The notes below the pieces were generated by a model. That model saw only the letters and a program-made list of their open reading frames with translations. It searched no databases and was not told the origin of the DNA. This document shows, one piece after another, positions 52,275 to 56,633 of a DNA stretch of 56,633 bases. Position 1 is the first letter of the stretch. Every line of letters starts with the position of its first letter. Made by a program: the position numbers and the translations under genes. The stretch lies in contig NZ_SNTZ01000016.1 of the NCBI RefSeq assembly GCF_004916895.1, forward strand, positions 1 through 56,633. Direction: 5' to 3'. The stretch comes from Flagellimonas alvinocaridis. GTDB taxonomy: Bacteria; Bacteroidota; Bacteroidia; Flavobacteriales; Flavobacteriaceae.

Positions 52275-53558
52275 ATGAAATACGCTTCCCTTTTGTGCGC
52301 TGTAAGCCTCTTTTTTTCATGCGCTGAAAAACAATCCAATAAAACTGAAACCTTGGAAGAAAAAGCCCGAAGAATCCATGATACCGTGATCACTGTGGAT
52401 ACCCATATCGACATCAATGTGAGAAACTTTACGGACAGTATCAACTATACCCAAAGACTTGAAAATCAGGTGAACCTGCCCAAGATGGAAGAAGGTGGTC
52501 TGGATGTGGCCTGGTTCATTGTCTACACAGGACAGGATTCCTTGAATGCCGATGGCTATGCCAAGGCTAAGGAGAATGCCATTTCCAAGTTTGAGGCCAT
52601 CCATAGATTATGTGAAGATTATGCCCCGGACCGGATAGAATTGGCCTTGACTTCGGACGATGTGCGAAGGATTTCAGCAGCGGGCAAAAAAGCGGCCATG
52701 ATCGGAGTGGAAAATGCCTATCCCCTTGGCGAGGACCTATCCCAGATAGCGGACTACCAAAAACGTGGGGCACGGTACATTTCCTTGGCCCATAACGGAC
52801 ACAGCCAGTTCAGTGATTCCAACACCGGCGAAGCGGACGATGTGTGGTTGCACAACGGACTCAGTGAGTTGGGAAAACAGGCCGTTGCCGAAATGAACCG
52901 AGTTGGGATTATGATTGATATTTCTCACCCTTCCAAAGAGGCCATAAAACAGATGATAGAACTGTCCAAAGCACCGGTGATCGCTTCGCATTCCTCTGCT
53001 AGGGCACTTTGCAACCATAGCCGTAATCTGGACGATGAACTGCTCCTTTTGTTGAAGGAAAATGGAGGAGTGGCCCAAACGGTGGCCTTCACTTCGTATT
53101 TGAGTACGGAAAAGAACGATGCCCGTGCGGCGTATATGAAAAGCGTCAACCAAAAAGCGGCTGATTCCCTAGGATTGAACTGGTACGAGCGCTCCGAATT
53201 TGGCTCTCTCAACAAGGATCAACAGGAGGAATTCATGGAAAACTATCCCAAAGTGACCAAATTGGGTGAGGAAATGGCGGCAAACGACCCCAATGTACCT
53301 CCAGCGGTAAATGTGTCTGATTTTGTGGACCATATCGACTATATGGTGAAACTCATTGGGATTGACCACGTGGGCATCAGCTCCGATTTTGATGGCGGTG
53401 GTGGTATCGAGGGCTGGTCCGATGCTTCGGAGACCTTCAATGTAACCTTGGAATTGGTAAAACGCGGTTATACCGAAGAAGAAATCGCCAAACTATGGGG
53501 CGGTAACCTTCTACGCGTCTTGGACGAGGTACAAGCCGTAGCAGCCACTATGGATTAA
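52275..53558 (+). CDS. Membrane dipeptidase (peptidase M19) lipoprotein
   Basis: A 427-residue renal-dipeptidase-type zinc enzyme. The ATG at 52275 gives a lipoprotein signal (LLCAVSLFFSCAEK). VDTHIDINV (HxD ligand pair), YISLAHNGHSQF, GIMIDISHPS, VIASHSSARALCNHSRNLDD (seen as ASHSSARAL and HSRNLDD) and GIDHVGISSDFDGGGG are the M19 motifs. It hydrolyses dipeptides in the periplasm. Confidence 0.9.
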   Translation: MKYASLLCAVSLFFSCAEKQSNKTETLEEKARRIHDTVITVDTHIDINVRNFTDSINYTQRLENQVNLPKMEEGGLDVAWFIVYTGQDSLNADGYAKAKENAISKFEAIHRLCEDYAPDRIELALTSDDVRRISAAGKKAAMIGVENAYPLGEDLSQIADYQKRGARYISLAHNGHSQFSDSNTGEADDVWLHNGLSELGKQAVAEMNRVGIMIDISHPSKEAIKQMIELSKAPVIASHSSARALCNHSRNLDDELLLLLKENGGVAQTVAFTSYLSTEKNDARAAYMKSVNQKAADSLGLNWYERSEFGSLNKDQQEEFMENYPKVTKLGEEMAANDPNVPPAVNVSDFVDHIDYMVKLIGIDHVGISSDFDGGGGIEGWSDASETFNVTLELVKRGYTEEEIAKLWGGNLLRVLDEVQAVAATMD

Positions 53559-53561
53559 GGT

Positions 53562-53972
53562 CTAGGCCTTCTCTTCCTTTTCTTTTTGGGCCAAGCGGTC
53601 CTTAACGTATTCTATCTTGGTCTTGCCATGAGGTTTCGGGTTGCCGTTTTCGTCTAGGTTTACCATGATGATGTTGTCCACGGTAACAATACTCTCATGC
53701 GTCATCTTGTTCCGCACCTCGCAGTTCAACGAAATGGAGGTCACCCCAAATTTGATCACATCGATTCCAATCTCAATGATATCGCCCTCTTCGGCGGTGC
53801 TCATAAAATTGATTTCTGACATGTATTTGGTGACCACTTTTTTGTTTTCCAGTTGTATGATGCTGTACAGCGCGGCTTCTTCATCCACCCAGGCCAGCAC
53901 CCTACCACCAAACAAGGTTCCGTTGGCGTTCAGGTCTTCTGGTTTTACCCATTTTCTAGTGTGAAATCGCAT
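53562..53972 (-). CDS. Acyl-CoA thioesterase, hotdog fold
   Basis: A 136-residue thioesterase of the YciA-like type. NANGTLFGGRVLAWVDEEAAL is the hotdog central helix with the catalytic Asp (AWVDE), and MSEINFMSTAEEGDIIEIG is the following strand region. It hydrolyses acyl-CoA. The C-terminus is basic and lysine/glutamate-rich. Convergent with the dipeptidase gene, leaving only 3 bases between them. Confidence 0.85.
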   Translation of the reverse strand: MRFHTRKWVKPEDLNANGTLFGGRVLAWVDEEAALYSIIQLENKKVVTKYMSEINFMSTAEEGDIIEIGIDVIKFGVTSISLNCEVRNKMTHESIVTVDNIIMVNLDENGNPKPHGKTKIEYVKDRLAQKEKEEKA

Positions 53973-54141
53973 TATTGTAACATTTAGCGTTATATCTGTG
54001 ATACAAAATTAGTCCAAATCACGGCCAGAACACTTCATTTTAGCACTCCTTTACGATGGAATTACGGATTTGAAACATTTCATTATCAGGGAATACGGAC
54101 TCTGCAATTTTGCCCGTCAAAGATTCCACAATTGAAATTGC

Positions 54142-55038
54142 CTAGAACAAACGCTCCTGCGGACTGATGGTGGTCTTGGGGATGGCCATCCCACAATTTA
54201 GGGCAGGATTCAACTTTTCAATAAAATAGGCCGAAAGCAAGGGCGAGGCCAGCTCTAGGTTCTGGTGCACAAAAAAGTGGATGTTCTCCAATCCGAGTTC
54301 CTTCCAAGCGGTCAATCGGGTCACCCAATCGTCCAGTCGGGGATAATCTGTTTCGTGGTTGGCGCCCACGTAGCGCACAAAGGCCTCGTTGTTGGTAAGC
54401 CGCATGTGCATCAGGTCCCGCCGGCCCGCCGTGTCCACCAAAACATTGGCCATATTGTTCTCTTGCAACAGATGGTAAAGCTCTTGCGAAACCGTTTCAT
54501 CGGTGAACCAATCCGTATGGCGGAACTCGAGTGCCAAGGGAAATTCCTTGGGCCAGTATTCTACAAAGCGCACTACCCTGTCCCAGTTCTTGGGGTTGAA
54601 GTTGTTGTGCATCTGCAAAAAAATGGTGCCCAATTTCTCCTTCAAGAGCGAGGTTACCTGCAAGTACTCGTCCACAATTCCATAAACTTGGTCGTTGAGA
54701 CGTCGCAAATGGCTCACCGCATTGGTCATTTTGGGAAAAAACTTGAAACCCTCCGGGGTCTTGTCATACCACTTTTGGTATTGCTCTGCCGGAAAAATTC
54801 GGTAAAAGGTGGCGTTCAACTCAATACTGTTGAATTGGGTGGCGTAGTATTCCAGCTCGTCCTTGGTTCCACGGGGGTAAAAGTTCTTGAGGTCCTGCCG
54901 GTTCCATTTGGCGCAGCCCACATACACGTTGGGCACTCCCCCACCCTTGTATTGGGACAGTACCACGGCGGTGTCCGGGTGGTCTGGGGGGATGGTAAAA
55001 TCAATAAGTTCCGGGTGGTCTACTTGGCCAAATTTCAT
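54142..55038 (-). CDS. DUF72 family protein
   Basis: A 298-residue TIM-barrel protein. VYVGCAKWNRQDLKNFYP, FNSIELNATFYRIF, FKFFPKMTNAVSHLRRL and LALEFRHTDWFTDE are family motifs. Members bind or act on nucleic acid or sugar phosphate; the reaction is not established. Single-gene transcript on the minus strand. Confidence 0.85.
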   Translation of the reverse strand: MKFGQVDHPELIDFTIPPDHPDTAVVLSQYKGGGVPNVYVGCAKWNRQDLKNFYPRGTKDELEYYATQFNSIELNATFYRIFPAEQYQKWYDKTPEGFKFFPKMTNAVSHLRRLNDQVYGIVDEYLQVTSLLKEKLGTIFLQMHNNFNPKNWDRVVRFVEYWPKEFPLALEFRHTDWFTDETVSQELYHLLQENNMANVLVDTAGRRDLMHMRLTNNEAFVRYVGANHETDYPRLDDWVTRLTAWKELGLENIHFFVHQNLELASPLLSAYFIEKLNPALNCGMAIPKTTISPQERLF

Positions 55039-55246
55039 GCGCAGGGATTTAGAAGCTTAAAAATATAAAAAAGCGGGCCAATGGCCTTGCCTTAAAATCT
55101 TTTGAAAATTCCTACATTTAGACAACCCTATGATGATATAACACTGTATGAGGGTTACGCTTATACAACCATTTTGGGAGTATAGCGATGTATTTAACAT
55201 TTATATAAACAAGTTGTTACCAATTAAAACAAGTACTGTACTACAG

Positions 55247-56365
55247 ATGAAATTAAAAATTTCAATATTGTTTCTTTTTTTATCGGCAATTTGTTTTGGA
55301 CAGACCTTGTCTAAAATCAATTCGTTGATTGAAAAGGAATTGAAATCGGATAAAATTCCTGCAATTGCAGTAGCTGTAATTGAGAATGGAAAAGTTGTCC
55401 ATTTAAGTGCTAACGGGTTTAGCGATTTGGAGAAAAAAGACAACGTAACAGTCAATACATCCTTTCAAATTGCTTCGGTTTCCAAAATAGTAACCAATTT
55501 AGCTGTATTTAAATTGGTGGAGCTAAACAAAATAGATTTGACAGCAGATATAAACCAGTATTTGCCTTTCGAGGTTAAAAACCCACATTTTCCAAACAAC
55601 CAAATAACAGTTGGAGAATTATTAAACCATCGTTCTGGAATAAGAGACGATTACCAAATTTATGGTCCTTTATGGAGCGTACCAAAAGGTGACCCAAAAA
55701 CCGAGCTGTCTGATTTTTTGGAAGACTATCTGGCTATAAACGGAAGACTTTACAAAAAAGAACACTTTGAAAATAAAGAGAGCTATAAATCTTTTGCTTA
55801 TTCAAATACTGGATTTGCATTATTGGGACTTATTGTTGAGAATGTCTCAAATTCAACTTTTGAGGATTTTTGCCAACAGAATATTTTCAAACCAATGGCT
55901 ATGGAAAATACAAGTTGGTTTTTAAAAAATTTAGATATCAAAAATATAGCCAAAACTTACACTAACAAAGATTCTACCGGACTTAAATTCAAAGGATACA
56001 ATGGTTATCCAGATTATCCAGCAGGTCAACTTCGGACTTCTATATCAGATTTTTCAAAACTAATGACAGGCTATCTAACTTCCGAAAAATCGGAATTTAT
56101 ACTTAAAGGGCAAACAACCTATGAAATAACACCAACACCACAAATAGCGCAGAACGGATATTATACTTGGTTTATGACAGCAATGAACAACAACTTATAT
56201 TATGTGCACGAAGGAAGTGACACTGGAGTGCAAACCATCATTGCAATAGATGTAAACTACAAAAATGGAATCATAATTTTTGTAAATACCGAACATAAAT
56301 TGGGTTCATTATTGAATGCAATTGAAAACGAAATGTGGAAAAATAACCGGTTACAACAAAGATGA
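55247..56365 (+). CDS. Serine hydrolase (beta-lactamase family), intact
   Basis: A 372-residue secreted hydrolase with a signal peptide (ISILFLFLSAICFGQ). The SxxK motif is QIASVSKIVTN, YSNTGFALLG is the Y-x-N motif and VHEGSDTG occupies the third position. The ATG at 55247 is chosen because the signal peptide starts there. It is AT-rich relative to its neighbours and flanked by IS110 remains, so recent acquisition is possible. Confidence 0.85.
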   Translation: MKLKISILFLFLSAICFGQTLSKINSLIEKELKSDKIPAIAVAVIENGKVVHLSANGFSDLEKKDNVTVNTSFQIASVSKIVTNLAVFKLVELNKIDLTADINQYLPFEVKNPHFPNNQITVGELLNHRSGIRDDYQIYGPLWSVPKGDPKTELSDFLEDYLAINGRLYKKEHFENKESYKSFAYSNTGFALLGLIVENVSNSTFEDFCQQNIFKPMAMENTSWFLKNLDIKNIAKTYTNKDSTGLKFKGYNGYPDYPAGQLRTSISDFSKLMTGYLTSEKSEFILKGQTTYEITPTPQIAQNGYYTWFMTAMNNNLYYVHEGSDTGVQTIIAIDVNYKNGIIIFVNTEHKLGSLLNAIENEMWKNNRLQQR

Positions 56366-56418
56366 CCATAAGTAATAGCTTATTCTCACATATCCTTCGG
56401 AAAGCTCAGGCCAGGCTT

Positions 56419-56442
56419 CTGAAAATCCGTGAGGATTTTCAG
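56419..56442. terminator. Hairpin between the hydrolase and the IS110 fragment
   Basis: CTGAAAATCC and GGATTTTCAG form a 10-bp stem with a GTGA loop. A weak T-run follows on the plus strand (TTTGG). It could be a terminator for the serine hydrolase or part of the IS end. Confidence 0.4.
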
Positions 56443-56531
56443 TTTGGTGTGTACTTGCAAAGTTGAATTCTAACCACGCAACTACTCATAGCCGTATTCC
56501 AAGATCAAATCCAAACTTATTTCAACCTTTT

Positions 56532-56633
56532 TCAAGCAGCGAATTTTTGTAAAACCACGTATGGTGTCCCTCTTTTAACCACAGAGAATGCCCTTGCCAA
56601 AAGTTTGTTCCTGACATTGTTCAAAGCAACCAT
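56532..56633 (-). mobile_element. C-terminus of an IS110-family transposase (partial)
   Basis: The last 33 residues of a minus-strand frame that runs off the window read NNVRNKLLARAFSVVKRGTP, which resembles the conserved NKLLRxIFAVVKxxxPY tail of IS110-type transposases. The stop codon is at 56532. The rest of the element lies to the right, outside the window. Confidence 0.65.

Overview
The window looks like chromosome of a marine-type flavobacterium (Bacteroidota, Flavobacteriaceae). The signs are a short 287-residue primary sigma factor of the Bacteroidota type, MenB (menaquinone), many lipoproteins with a SCS/SCG-like lipobox, and promoters fitting the Bacteroidota pattern TTTG-N19-TAnnTTTG. 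No rRNA, tRNA or CRISPR was found.

Left edge (1-2330): the terminal repeats of an IS21-type insertion sequence (four 21-bp units at 24-bp spacing) abut a TPR-protein gene whose frame stays open into the IS. A second unknown gene follows, then about 700 bp of non-coding, hairpin-rich DNA.

Centre of interest (2334-11887): a 9.5-kb element lies between two copies of a 17-bp sequence, TTGTACTATAATTTATG. The right copy continues into a near-canonical XerD arm (TTATGTAAAAT), so it reads as a chromosomal dif site; the left copy has a different arm. I interpret this as a provirus inserted at dif by host XerCD. It has about twenty tightly packed minus-strand genes: three small unknown genes, a membrane peptide, a rolling-circle Rep of the Rep_trans/RstA type, a small HTH protein, a 250-residue beta-rich capsid candidate with its own promoter and terminator, a membrane-anchored 262-residue structural candidate, many single-span membrane peptides, an M23 peptidase and a 3-TM holin. 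There is no terminase, tail, portal, Zot-like ATPase or integrase. Size and gene content recall the membrane-containing ssDNA phage FLiP (Finnlakeviridae). Convergent to the phage genes, but inside the repeats, sits a mercury-uptake cassette (ArsR-type repressor, MerTP fusion, GDCCVxC protein) with no mercuric reductase.

Host region 1 (11.9-21.9 kb): universal stress protein, aldehyde dehydrogenase, two lipoproteins, an exported methyltransferase, a large BNR-repeat protein, a DUF3052 protein, an SRPBCC/ArsR pair and a GntR regulator.

Host region 2 (21.9-32.3 kb): one long minus-strand operon for a periplasmic two-subunit molybdenum hydroxylase (IorAB type) with cofactor genes moaA, moaD, moeB-rhodanese, mobA, moeA, xdhC, a MocA-like cytidylyltransferase, a TSUP exporter and a terminal amidohydrolase. 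moaC and moaE are not in it.

Host region 3 (32.5-56.4 kb): secreted and lipoprotein hydrolases (vWA, two DUF1080, M14 carboxypeptidase, amidase, 3D-domain protein, D-aminoacylase-like, TIM-barrel hydrolase, M19 dipeptidase, two serine hydrolases, one frameshifted), pirin, menB, a glycosyltransferase, a DEAH helicase, rpoD, two tiny paralogous ORFs and a degenerate HPt-like protein. The window ends in the C-terminus of an IS110-type transposase.
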